Of a DNA stretch of 64,000 nucleotides, positions 51,501 through 62,660 are shown in pieces. A program made the position numbers and the translations under genes. Under the pieces are notes generated by a model, which worked only from the letters and a program-made list of their open reading frames with translations, was not told the origin of the DNA and searched no databases. Source of the DNA: Eudorina sp. 2006-703-Eu-15 (taxonomy: Eukaryota; Chlorophyta; Chlorophyceae; Chlamydomonadales; Volvocaceae); the NCBI GenBank assembly GCA_003117195.1, contig BDSI01000075.1, positions 348,867 to 412,866 on the forward strand. Reading direction: 5' to 3'. Each line of letters starts with the position of its first letter. Position 1 is the stretch's first letter.

Positions 51501-54500
51501 GGCCGCATGCATGAAGGTGGAGAGGGTGTCGCCGACCCGCGGGTCGGCGGCCCCGAGGTGGGATGCCAGGGTGGCGGTGCTCCGCCACATGACCAGCGGT
51601 CGGCCCGCGGGCCCCGCCAGCACGCCGCATTCCTAAGGGGGGTTACGGGAGATCGACGCGCCCAACACCCGAGACCCGGCACGCCCGACACCCGCGCGCG
51701 CGTGCGCGCAACAGGCGCGGAGCGGCACATACGGCACAGCACGAGACGCGCCGATGGGAGGACGCGTCCGTGTGCGCGTATGTGCCCGCGCACGCGCGTG
51801 CGAGGACGCCGCACGAGGCATAGCGGCGACGGGGGACATGAAGCGGCGGCGGGGACCGTTACACAACACATACACACACGCGCACGAGCAGACGCGCGGA
51901 ATGGCGGAGGAGGAGGGAGGGAGGGAGCGGGGTGTTTGATTTTGAGGAGCCGCATGTCGGCCGGCGGAGAGATTGGAGGGGTGGGGCATGGATGGATGTC
52001 CGGGTGTGGGCGGGCCCGGGACGCCTTCTCTGATCTAGGTAGCCTGGGTATGCAACAGGTCGGCCTCGCCACGGGTCCTTCCGTGCTGTGCCTTGCTGAG
52101 CCATCCTCTGGCAACCGAAACTTTTGCCTCATGCCCAAGCGCGGCCCCATCAAAGACAACCGCCCCATCCTAACCCAATCGCCAGCCCAATCCTCGCTGC
52201 ATCCTCCCCCTTTCGCTCACGGCTCTTCTTCGAGGCCAACGGGCCTCTCCCGCCCGGCCGCATCGCCTCCACGAGCTTTTCCGTCAAACCCTCCATCCCG
52301 CCTCGCGGCTCGCCTCCCCACCTTCCCACGCCTCCCCGCCACCCCGGCAAATTAACAGGCCGCCCTCCAAACCCCGTCCGTGCGCAGACACATCCCCGTC
52401 CTCCCGCTACCAATTTCCTGTGCTCCCCGTCCCCCGCCCATTCCGCCGGGGGCGGCCCCTCCCCTCACCCTCACCCTCACCCTCGCCTTCACCCTCACCC
52501 TCGCATAGGGGGACCTGCTTCCTAAGCAATAGCGACCACCAGCTCCACCCGGACAGGTTTCTTTACGCGCCCCCAAACGCAAATGGCCATGTTGGAATCG
52601 GTCCAGACTGGAGACCATAGGGGAGCTCGCTCCCCTACCTCCACACCCTTCTCCCTACCTGGCCCGCGCTCGCTTCTGGGTCTGGGGTTTGAACCCATTA
52701 CAACCCCTCTCCCTACCTTGCGCACAAGCAGCGCCTGACTCCCTGTCCGGAAGCTGATGGCGGATCCCGCGAAAAGTTCCGCCTGCTGCTGCGGTTCCGA
52801 TATGCTCTCCATGCGCATCGGCGCCAAGCCCGTGGCGGACCGCAGCCGCGACTCGCTGGCTGCGGCGCCTCCGCCTCCGCCGCCGTCGCCGTCCTCCGAG
52901 AAGCAGTCCACATCCGCCAGGTCATCGTCCATCTTCTCGACCACGTACGTCATCGTCTGCTTCAGCGACTCCCTGATCAAGATGTTCCGCAACCCACCGC
53001 CGCCGCCGCCGCGAGCACTGCCGAGGCCGCTGCCGCTGCCGCCTCCGCCCCCGGCCCCCGGGCTGCCCAACCCGCCGCTGCCTCCGCTGCCACCACTGCC
53101 GCCCGTGCCGCCGTGTTTCAAGACCCCGCTCATACCACTGACGCGGAAGAGCGCCGTGCCGATGCCGCCCCCAGGACTGCTGGCGCTGAGGCCGTTGAGC
53201 AGGGCGCCGCCGCCGCTGCCACCGAGCAGCGGCGAGGCGGCGCCCGCCATGCTGCTTCCACTGGGCCAGATCACGTTGCCGTCCGCAGAGGCACGGATCC
53301 CCGGGCGGAACAGGAGCTCCCCTGACCCACGTCGGCAGACGTCCAGATTTCCGTCCGTGGAGCCCCTCGCAGTGCTGATCATCTGTGAGGAGCGCCGCCG
53401 GGGCTCCACGGGGGGCAGGGGAGCGCGGCTGATAATGGGGCAGACGGAACCATCTGGGTCGTATTCCGGTTCCGGTAGCACTTTGCTGCCCTGCAAGGTA
53501 TGAGAGGGGTAGAAAGGTAGAGGACATTGGTAGACATATGGGAGGGGGTGTAGGACATGGGGGGATGTAGGGAGCGAGCGGGGCCGTTGAGCGGCTGTCA
53601 TGGGAGATAAGGCCTGCATTTGGGGCGAGTGGGACGCTGGGGATACGGTTACGCGACGCGGGCTGCGGGGTGGGGCCTACAGCGGGGGCGGGGGAGCGGA
53701 CGCGGGCGGAGGAGGGGAGGAGCCAGGGAGGTAAGCTGCAAGCGAAGCTGTTTGAGGCTGGGGACGCCGGTGATGCAAGCAAGGACAGCGTTGGACTAAT
53801 TTGTTTGAGGTCCCGCCCATTTTCGTTACGAGGCAAGGCCGCCATGAGTTACGGGTTTGATTGCAAGTACGCGTTTCACAGGAACAAGATGGCTGAAGAA
53901 AATGTACGTGAGTTAGTGTATTCTTGGTATGTTAATGGACCTGAATCCGTGTAAGAACCCAGGTCCGCCTCAGTTGACAGGGCGCACAATAACAGGTGGG
54001 CGGGCAGCGGGGCAGCCGCACCTGTGCGTGCGAGGTGCTCCGCCGTTTATCTACCATTGAATGCGCCGTTTTCATGTCGAACTCTTGAACGCTCGTCTGC
54101 AAAGCAGGTGCGGGTTTTTGGGTCAGACACGACTGAGCTGCACCGTCAGCTGCAAATAGGGACGCCAGCCAGATGTTAAGGGTACCAGCAGACAACTTCG
54201 CGAAATTTACAATGTCAAACAATGAATAGCTATATCCTGCTGCGCCTACCAGTTCCGTGGACTTGACCAGTGCAACTGACGCGTTTAGGGAGCCGCTGAG
54301 GCTCCCCATATCGGTTGGTTTCATGCTGAGTTGCTCCTGCAACACCTGGTCACAGTAACGGTATGGCAGGTTCAGGCATCATGGCGCACCTCCCGAGCCC
54401 ACGCCAAGCAAATAACTTCGCATGCTCGGTGAAAGGAACAGATGTTTGTAGGTGATACTGTTGCCCAAGCTTGCCTTTTCCTTCTCCTTCGCCGCAGCGG

Positions 54501-54573
54501 TCCCCAGGTGTCCATGGTTCTCAGTTCCTGGATCCACTTCTGCTCTGGCAGTCGCTGAAGCTGCACAACCCAT
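39589..54573 (-). CDS. NLR-like STAND protein: acylated N-terminus, TIR-like module, NACHT, 12+ WD40
   Basis: Nineteen exons, all introns phase 0: 54403-54573, 54022-54336, 52717-53490, 50991-51632, 50489-50587, 49777-49995, 49194-49352, 48926-49018, 48164-48367, 47168-47371, 46674-46778, 46078-46266, 45485-45697, 44979-45062, 44282-44740, 43471-43815, 41471-42943, 40855-41106, 39589-40551; 2320 residues. It starts MGCAAS, a dual-acylation motif. Residues 160-740 are mostly low complexity. The TIR-like module (about 825-960) has DYFISHAWG, VWIDIAAVNQHP and RVWCLYE (E913, aligned with the TIR catalytic Glu). NACHT follows: Walker A GPAGSGKS (1029-1036), Walker B VVLLVDAMDEAD (1158-1169), then an arm with LHKSLHDWL. 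Residues 1520-2090 hold 12 clear WD40 repeats plus two degenerate ones, enough for two seven-blade propellers. By family, such proteins oligomerise when the propeller senses a ligand. The exon-2 acceptor and exon-13 donor have alternatives. Confidence 0.88.
42958..43077. repeat. Two GGGGC arrays in NLR intron 16
   Basis: GGGGC tandem runs at 42958-42987 and 43053-43077 in the intron 42944-43470. They are G-rich on the plus strand, so C-rich in the transcript, and are G-quadruplex candidates at the DNA level. Confidence 0.7.
45137..45166. repeat. GTGG microsatellite in NLR intron 13
   Basis: Seven GGGT units in a row, G-quadruplex capable, in the intron 45063-45484. Confidence 0.8.
47451..47630. 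repeat. Tandem duplication, 2 x 90 bp
   Basis: Units 47451-47540 and 47541-47630 begin AGGGTGTGAGAGCGGGG and appear identical by eye. They lie in NLR intron 9 (47372-48163). The unit end contains GGCATTGGTAAG, related to the ATTGGTAGACAT motif seen at about 43870, 43920 and 53527. Confidence 0.85.
48811..48909. repeat. 15 bp minisatellite in NLR intron 8
   Basis: Six copies of CCCCCTGGCTGGTGC plus a degenerate end, adjoining the donor site of the exon that ends at 48926. The period is a multiple of three, so it yields an APLAG frame on the plus strand, but it is intronic on the minus strand. Confidence 0.85.
52463..52504. repeat. CCCTCA hexamer microsatellite
   Basis: About seven hexamers CCCTCA/CCCTCG in NLR intron 3 (51633-52716). 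Confidence 0.75.
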
Positions 54574-56771
54574 CAAACACTTTAGCTGCTAGGTCTCTGC
54601 CCGGGCCATGCCCAGGCGCACATGACTTTCACGCAGGTTCGTGTAGCCTGCAGCGTTGTGAAACGAAAAGGTACAAGGTAGGGTCTTTCAATTATACCAG
54701 GAGGGGTATTTTTATCATGCAGGTGAAACAAGGTTGCAAGTGGCTGGGTTTTCCTCACCGGAAAGCTCACCGGTATCGTACCACATTATGGTCTCCTAGC
54801 TATTTTGACCACTCTTCCTGACGATGATAAAAAGGTATAATCCTCAAAATCCCGCACACGTTGATATCTTGTTTGGTGAACTTCGGTACAATAGAAGTCG
54901 TTGTGCGTTGCGTGAGGTAGCCGAGGTAGCCAATGTTGTATGATGGGTAGTTGAAGTAAATGTTACATGATCTGAAGATGTCACAGGATTAATGTAGGTT
55001 GGTGCATATGGTGCGTACGTGCTGAGGACATCCGACCCCGTCCCAAGGGCCGGGGCGACCTCGTCAACGTCTGCTGTGGGGCAGTCAGGTTAACTCGAAA
55101 GATCAAGAGCTTGTATATCCTTTGCATGTACTTAGGTCCTCCTGTTTGACACACGTGTTTCCATACCTGTCGAAGTGGCCTGTCAAGGGCTTGTAAAGCA
55201 ACACTTGTTAGGAGCGCGCTATGATAATGCCGTCGTTTGGAGCTGGTCAGATGATCAGGAGCCCAAAGAACCGGTTCGTACGCTTTCCCCAGTACCTGCA
55301 CGCCGCGACAGTTGGTCTTGAATATAGCTGCGACTGGCTAGACCGGCGAGCCGTATCGGATGTGTAAATTATCAAATAATGTCCTCGAGAGTTTTACATG
55401 AGTTCCATGCATTGTTGCAGTAGATGAGATGCGCCTAATGCTTGACAAATGAAGGACGTGCGCACAGCTAGACGCTTTAATGTAAGACGTCGTGCAGTTT
55501 AATATAGCAATTTTAACATTTTTTACTCTCACCTTATGTTTAACCGGTTCATGCGTAAAATGACAAACACCACGGGACAACCGTAACACGTCATCGTCTG
55601 AACCTAGCTCTACCTGGCTATACCTATATGTCACGTAACCCAGTGATAATGATCTCCTGCGATTGCAGGTTCCGACCACGGCCTTATCAATGTCCACCGT
55701 GCCGTCGGCAATGAACTATTGTATGGGGATCTTGCCCGCCGCCGAGAAGCGGGCCAACACATGAGAGGACTGATATATCCCCGACGTGCCCCCCGTCGCG
55801 TTGGACGTCCGGCCTTATGTGGCTCATAGCTAGTGCTAGTACGATGTTATGTACACCAACCACATCCGCCAATGAATTGTGATTGAACTGCCCGATACAT
55901 ACACCTTCATACTAGTTCTAAATGCAGTCGCCTTTTCAGGTCGGAGAGCTGTCCAGCTTGTCCGCCCTGTACCATTCGAGCTCACGACTGGATTCGTGTC
56001 ATGAACATCGGGGCAACAAGTACTCTTTCCCTCCCGAGCAACGCATGTCGATTAACGCATGTGCAAGCGTTACCGTAGCCTATCGTAGTCCGTGATAGGC
56101 GGCGGGTGGTGCTGCAGAACTCTGCGACTGGCTCGCCGATTTACAGCACTTGCACAGTGAACGTGTGGCCGTGTGCCAATCAACCATACGCCACCTCGTT
56201 GGACCAGTTGCTTGCCACGTGTTGACCTCACACCTCAGACCTCCCGGCTCCCTCCCCGCCATGTGATTCGGCGGGTCTGGCGCGGTTTCCAGAAGAGGCA
56301 ATTCTGGCGCCTGGTAACCTAGTGTGTTGGCCGGCATGGCTGCATGACCCCCCGGGTGACGGAGGATGGGTGCGCAGTCCTTCGTAGGGGTTGAAGCGCC
56401 TACGAGCTATCCGGGCCCGTTGGAACACCCGGTCGGGACACGGGTCTGCCTTGTAACGGTTACATTACAATACCTCAGACATGCATCGCTACTTACGTTT
56501 CGTGTACAGCGCGCACATTTCCAAACGGCATGTCCGCCGCGACACAAGAAAATGCAACGACTGAAACATGAACGCGGGAAAGCTGCTTGCGACGCACGGT
56601 TGCGGGAGTTGTACGGGTCAGTTTTATCGAAATGGCGGGAAGTGCGATGCCAGCGGCCCAGGGAGTATCACACTGAAATCGACATTTTAACGTAAGACTT
56701 ATTATTTAAGTTCAATCACAAACCCTACAGCTTCTGTCGAGGGTTTATTACGCTTTCTTAGGGAAGCATCG
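54574..56771. promoter_or_regulatory. Divergent intergenic region between the NLR-like gene and TIPIN
   Basis: 2.2 kb between two opposed start codons, so it should hold both promoters. It is AT-richer than its surroundings, especially 54830-55900. No convincing TATA box or coding segment was found. It contains dispersed-repeat copy B at 56240-56392. Confidence 0.45.
56240..56392. repeat. Dispersed repeat, copy B
   Basis: Partner of 18355-18520, with the same block order and orientation (for example CTCCCTCCCCGCCA and GGAGGATGGGTGCGCAG). It lies upstream of TIPIN. Confidence 0.6.
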
Positions 56772-59700
56772 ATGGCGACTATGCTCGAAGACGACGACGC
56801 CATGGACCAAGGACAAAACGAGGACCAAAGAAGGTACTGATGTGGATATTGAGGCAAGGTTGACGAGATCCGCCACGGTCTTCGTTTGAAATAGTTGCTG
56901 CGGAAGCTGGGACCTTGCCAAGGATCGTGCTGCATAAACCCAGAATTGACATGCATCTTTGTATTTACTGCTCTCATTACAATTGAATTTGTCGGTTGTT
57001 GTCGTCTCTCACGTAGCCCCCAAGGGGTCAAGGACGCAGCTGAGAATGCTGAGGCCCCTGCCAAACCTACTCGTGCTCCACGCAAGAAGGACCCGAAGCT
57101 TGACCTGGACCTCTTGGAGGTGAGGTCGGCGCGGGGCGTGCCCTTCCCAAAGCCACACCAACCGTCGCTGGGCGCCCGCACATTCCACCGATATGCCAGC
57201 CTATTATCTCTGCATTGGGGCTTCCAGCCAGGATCACACCATCCGCAACGGGCTTGGCTGTCCGGCTCGGAATAGTTGCGCTCTTGGGAGAACTCTTAAC
57301 GGCGTTCTGTCCTGCGCTTGCGACCGGCGCCGCAGGCGGACGGGGGCTTCAACGACATCTGGCACAAGATGGCGCCGGCCTTCAAAGCCTCGTTCCAGGG
57401 TGAGGGGCACGAGGTGAGCCAGGGATTGGGCAGGAGGGGTGGGCTCTCTGCCGGATCTCCGTATGGTGGCCTAACGTTAGGCCCCAACGTCCCACCAGAT
57501 GGTGCGCCCGGCAACAGCCTGCCGTTCGCAGAACGCATGCGTACGGCCCCCTGTCTCTGTCTTCCACGCACAAACATACGCCCAGTACACTTCCCAGGCC
57601 CTTGCCGTACCTCCTCCGCGGTGCCCCTGCCTCCCCGACCTCGGCTCCCTACCTTCCCGTTCCCGTGAGGCCAGGTTGCCGACCTACGGCGCCTGCTGGA
57701 GCTCTTCCAGCGGTGGCAGACCCGCTTCTACCCGCACTGCGACTTTGACACCTTTGTCACGAAGCTGGAGAAGGCGGGTCGGAGCCGGGTGGTTAAGGTG
57801 CGGCGCCTGGGGAGGGGGAGGGGAGAGGGTGAAAGGAGAACAGCCCAGGGGGAGGGGGATGTGACCCGATCGACACACAGGAATGCGTGAGTGCGTCAGT
57901 CAGTCCGTCAGTCCGGTCAGCCGCGGGCCGTTACCTACCCAAGTCACTGACCACTGCCGCCGTCGCCACCTCCACCGCCGCTGTGTTGAAACCCAACATC
58001 ACTCCCAACCCGCCAACACAGGCCAAGATGAACAGCATGCGGCAGAACCTCCTGGGCCTAATCTTCCCGACGGCTGTAGATCTGGAAGACCCAGTCGTGG
58101 CCGGTGAACAGCGGCCGGCAGGGACCGGCGCCGCAGCCGCACCGGCGCCGCAGCAGGCAAGTGCACCGGTGGTGCGCCCAGCGGTGTGTGATGACCTCCT
58201 CGCGCAGTTGGGCGGTGTTCCCACAACCTGTTGGGACTGGCGGCAAGGGCCGGGTTTATTCCCCCAGGGCCCTATGCACCTATTCGCCCCGCCAGTCTAC
58301 CAGCGCAGGCCACCTGCTAACCATGCACTATATACCCTCCCCTTGTCTGGGCAAATTTCATTTTAACCTTACCCCTTCCTTCGCCCAGGCGCGTCCCGCT
58401 GTACCGTCAGGAACCGCCGCCGCAGCAGCAGCAGCAGCGACCCGTGGGACTGCACAGGGCGCCCCGGGCACAGGGGCCGGGCCGGGAGCAGGGGCCGGCT
58501 TCGAGGACGAGGACGACGAGCTGGTGGCCATGCAGAGAGAGTCGGAGTGGGTGAGAAGCAACGGCGCGCGGGCTCTGCACAGGCGCCAGAAGGGCGGGCT
58601 CCGGGCCGGGTCCGGGGAGGGCAAGCGGGGGGCGGGCAGGGGATGCGGTTCCTGTCGCACTGGGGCGGGCGGGCGCGGACGGCTGGGGGGAAATCAAAAG
58701 TCAGTTACCAGAGGAGGGATGGCAGGCACGGATATGTGCGGCTCCAGCTTTGCGCTTCCAACTACTACAACTTACCCCCGCATCGCAAATTCGCAATCGG
58801 CGCGTGCATGGGGTCCTCGGGTGTACGTGCCTCAGGAGGCGGCTTACGCCGCAATGGACGAGCTGGAGGGGGGCACCGCACCGCCGCCGCGGCAGCCGCA
58901 GCCGCAACAACGCGACGCGGCAGCGGCGGCGCGGCCCGCCGCCGCCGCCGTCGATGTGGATATGGACGAGCTGCTGGACATGGCGGAGGAGATGCACCAC
59001 GGGGCGGCGGCGGTGGCGGCGCCGTTGGGAAGGCCTGCGGCGGCGGCGGCAGCTGGAGCACAGGGCGCAGCGGCGCCGCCACAGGCGCCAGCCGTCGATG
59101 TCGTCGACGTCGACGCGGAACTCATGGAGCTGGTCGGGGAGGACGACATGATGCTGGCGGCACCGACGACGTCGCAGGCGGCGGCAGGCGGAGCCGGGAC
59201 CGCAACCCAGGCGGCGGCGGCGGTGCGGGAGGCGGGGGCCGAAGCCTTGCTGGACGAGGAGCTGATGGAGCTTGCCCGTGAGGATGATGACGTGCCGGCG
59301 GAGCCGCGCAATCAGCGGGCGGAGCGAGGCGGGCCTGCAGGTGCCGTCGCCGGCGGAGCCGCCACCCAGGCGGCGGCGGCGCGGCAAGCTGAGGCTGAGG
59401 CCCTGCTGGATGCCGAGCTCATGGAGATCACCGGGGAGGATGACGACGTGGCCGTGCCGGCGAAGACCCAGATGGCGCCGCCGCAGGAGGCAGAGGCGAC
59501 GGCGGCGGCGGAGGCCAGCGCAGCTCTCGATGAGGACGATGAGCTGCGGCTGCTGGCGGCGATGGACACGGCGGAGGCCCTGGCCGCGGCGGCGTCACGG
59601 CAGCAGCAGCCCGAGTGCGGCGGCGCCGCCGGCGCCAGCGGACAGGGGCAAACGGTGCTGCTCCCCGCAGGGCGGCAGGCCGCCATGGACGTCACCGAAG

Positions 59701-60119
59701 GCGAGCCCCAGGGTAGTGTACGACAGTACGGCAACGAGGACGACTTGGATGCGGAGTTGCTTGCGCTTGCCAACGCCGATACACAAGATCCACTGAGTCA
59801 GGCCGCCGTCGCCGGCCGCGGCGGTGGCAGTGGCGGCGGCGATGGCGGTATCGGCGGCGGCAGCGAGCTGTGCGGCTCCAACGGCGAGGAGCTCCCTAGG
59901 GAGGCGACGGCAGGGTCTGTCGGAGGGGTGGAACTCGGTGCGGGCAGCGCGGCGGGCAGCGCAGCGCAGGGGCAGGGGCACGGGCACGGCAGCGTGGGCG
60001 AGGGGCCCGTGGGCGGCGGCGGTTTGACGCAGTCGGAGGTCCAGGACAGCCAGGGCTTGGAGGCGGGCGAGCTGCTGCGGGGCATCCTCATGACACAGAC
60101 GCAAACGCAGGATGACTAG
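56772..60119 (+). CDS. TIPIN: TIPIN/Swi3/Csm3-family replication fork protection protein
   Basis: Seven exons: 56772-56833, 57017-57119, 57336-57413, 57675-57797, 58022-58156, 58389-58550, 58836-60119; 648 residues, consistent phases. The Swi3 domain spans residues ~45-135: KLDLDLLE, then GFNDIWHKM..FKASFQGEGHE, then VADLRRLLELFQRWQTRFYP, then FDTFVTKLEKAGRSRVVK and MRQNLLG. This matches the conserved order in TIPIN/Swi3. By family it binds Timeless/Tof1, stabilises stalled forks and supports the S-phase checkpoint in the nucleus. The C-terminal 420 residues are Ala/Gly/Gln-rich with repeated acidic motifs of the form LDAELMEL..EDD, and the end is TQTQTQDD. The protein is about twice the usual TIPIN length because of this tail. 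The donor after exon 5 is either CAG|GCAAGT (GC-AG) or a nearby in-phase GTGCGC, which adds five residues. Confidence 0.9.
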
Positions 60120-60153
60120 GAGTGAGGGGAGGTTGTAAAGGGCGTTTTGAAGC

Positions 60154-61732
60154 TTACGACTTGGCGCACCGAGGAGGCAGGTGTTGTGACGCCGGAGGGG
60201 GCATTGTGACAGGGGCCTGCGGGTAGCGCCGCGAGGGGAAACGGCTCGGGTGCTCTCGGTCCCCTGGGGCACCCCTGCCCTGGCACTGTAAGCGGTGGGA
60301 AGTGAAAACGGGCAACACGCTCAGAACGAGCCCGCCCGGGAGGTCTGTGGCCTTCCGCGGATCCACCATGGCGGCGGTGAACCTACTGACAGAGGCGGCC
60401 CCAATTGCTGGTCGGGCTTGGTCCGGGAGGCAGCGGCTGCATCCTTCCCTTTGCTCAGGTGGCGCCCGTCCGGCCCCCGTCCGCCCGGCCGCCATGCAAG
60501 TAGACCGAGCCGTGCAGGTGCTGCTGCGGCTGAGATGCTGCTCCTGCTGTTGCTGCTGCGGCTGCTGGCGTTCCAAAGTGCGACTGAGTGCCTGCTTGTG
60601 TCAGAATGGGTTGTGAGTACACGATGTACGGCACATCACACCCCACACCCCACACCCCACACCCCACACATCCCACACACACCTGCGAGCCGAACAGCAC
60701 CACCTGGGCAGGGGGACTGAGAACTCAGCCGATGGGAGAAGGGCCCATGGCGCGGTGCCAATGCGATTCGGGAATGTGGGTAGGGGGTTAGGGCGTTCAG
60801 CCGCACCGACCTGCAGTCACGACGCGTATCACCTCGCATCGGCGGTGATTGAGGAGGCCGGGAGGGAAGGGGCATTATCAACAATTCACCCGGGGGATCA
60901 GGCCATGGGAAGCCGGGTTCGCAAGGGTTAGGGCACGGTTGGCGTGCGAGGTGGGTGGGTCTCCCGGATTGAGGGGGCGACGGTCGTAGGGCCCCGAGGG
61001 TGCAAGGCAGATTATGGGTGTACTGGGACGCATTTCTGCTGCTGCTGTTGCTGATGATGTTGATGAAGGCGGTAATGCGGACGACCGGTGGCGATGATGG
61101 TCTAGGTAATGGGTGCGGAGGGGTGCGGTCTCGGGGCATGACTTTTTCCTGCGGCTGGGTAAGGTACTGACCCTGCTGCCAAGGCAGGCAAGTCACTTTG
61201 AGCTGCTCTCATCTGTGTGAGCACGCCAAGCTCGCCCGTCAGCTGCGCCGCTTTGGAAAAGCTGCCAATGAAGGGAGGTTGGAGACAGCACTAGACGTTG
61301 TGTAGCAATGTCATAAGGGGGTTTGAATCTGATCGACCGAGCATCGCCTGCAGAGCTCTAGCAGTGGTGCAGTCACAACAAGTAGCTGAATTGCACGACA
61401 CGGCAACAGTGGCGAGTCGCGAGCTGTCTAGCACACTAACCAGCTGCTGATTTTCATATTGATAGCGTACACATTGCATCACAAGCCAGGGATCTGCCAG
61501 GGATAGAGGACATGGAGTGCGTTCGAGGGTCGTACACCTGGTCGCACCTGGAAAATAGGGATGCTGTTCGGCCTTGTTTCTCCATGAAACAGCTACATGA
61601 TTACACTGTTACTGCTTACAAAGACCAGGTCGCATAAAGTTTATTGATTGCTATCTTTGGGACAGTTTGGTTTTAGGGTTGGGCCGAGTCGATTATCGTC
61701 ACCTCGAAAGCAGCCGAAGAACTTCTTCATCA
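60154..61732 (-). CDS. Possible unrecognised minus-strand gene
   Basis: Coding-like pieces without a settled model. One starts MKKFFGCFRG (ATG near 61732, donor GTGACG). Another, around 61160-61260, reads KAAQLTGELGVLTQMRAAQ. A seven-codon piece near 60690 (VVLFGSQ) sits between good splice sites. A final frame at about 60154-60600 starts with a Gln-rich run and ends PRCAKS. Phases between them were not all resolved. If real, it converges on TIPIN with stops only 35 bases apart. No family is recognised. Confidence 0.22.
60287..60291 (+). terminator. TGTAA polyadenylation signal of TIPIN
   Basis: TGTAA 168 bases after the stop codon. Another copy at 60134-60138 is only 15 bases past the stop and is the less likely site. 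Confidence 0.45.
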
Positions 61733-62660
61733 CGTTGGGCTGCCAACTACGCGCCGTCTGCGCAACAAGCCTGTCTGTTGTGGCCGCATGGAATGCTACA
61801 GGCAGCGCCCCTGCAGTCAATTCATAGTCGCTCAATTTTTATATTTTCGTAGCAATGTATTCATTGCTGCAGGGCTGCCAAGACGTCTTTCCGAGGCCGG
61901 ACGCTGCTGACAGGGTTGCGTCGGCACCGCCAGGTCAGTGCTGGTTTAAGAACTTTAGACGTCTAGGCAAGAAGCTGATTTGCATACAATGATTGCCTTG
62001 TTCTACGGGACGTGACTATCTTGCTGAAGTCCGCAAGACGAGTTGTCTCATTGCACGTCAGGAATGCAAGCGGCATGCATATTGAACTTCGGCATTGTGC
62101 ATCTTCTCTTAGGGGAACGCTAAACTGCATCACAAGATTGACAACATCAACCATCACATGCTTTCGGCAGCTTTGCTACGGTTGAGCATTCATGCCTGAC
62201 TTCCTGACTTTCAAGTCAGGTCGCCGCTAGTTTGGCTTATGTTCATTGGGGCCAATTTCCGTTCCACACGTTCCGTTCTGCAGTCGTACCCCCTCTGCGG
62301 CTCCATGTCGCTAGCCGCCCCTTCTCACAGGCAGCCGTCCGTACCGAGGCAGCGGTCCCTTCGTCATCGAGGCCACGTGCATCCCCCACGACGGAGACCG
62401 ACTGACATCGCATTTCATCAATGCACCTTCGACAACCTGGACCCTCACGCGGAGGTCACCCGTCCGAGAACAAGAAACTCAGGCACGTGAGCAGGTCCAC
62501 GCGTTCGTTCCAGTCCAAGGGCCGCCGTGATCGGTACCCAAGACTCAAGATCTTCCCGCCGTGATCGGTACCTACAACGCAAGATCAACTGGATGCGCGT
62601 GGCGCGCTGGGCGTCAAGCAACAGTCAAAATCCTCGGGACCAAAGAACGGCTGGCTTCCG
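61733..62660. other. Spacer before the terminal minisatellite
   Basis: No gene supported. It is AT-richer than average to about 62250. A short near-duplicate GCCGTGATCGGTACC occurs twice around 62520-62570, just before the 28 bp array begins. Confidence 0.4.

Noticed and set aside
60302..60616. Plus-strand frame starting MAAVNLL-like downstream of TIPIN
   Set aside because: Cys/Leu/Arg runs come from a CTG-rich stretch. It has no stop-proximal signal or homology, and it overlaps the TIPIN 3'UTR.
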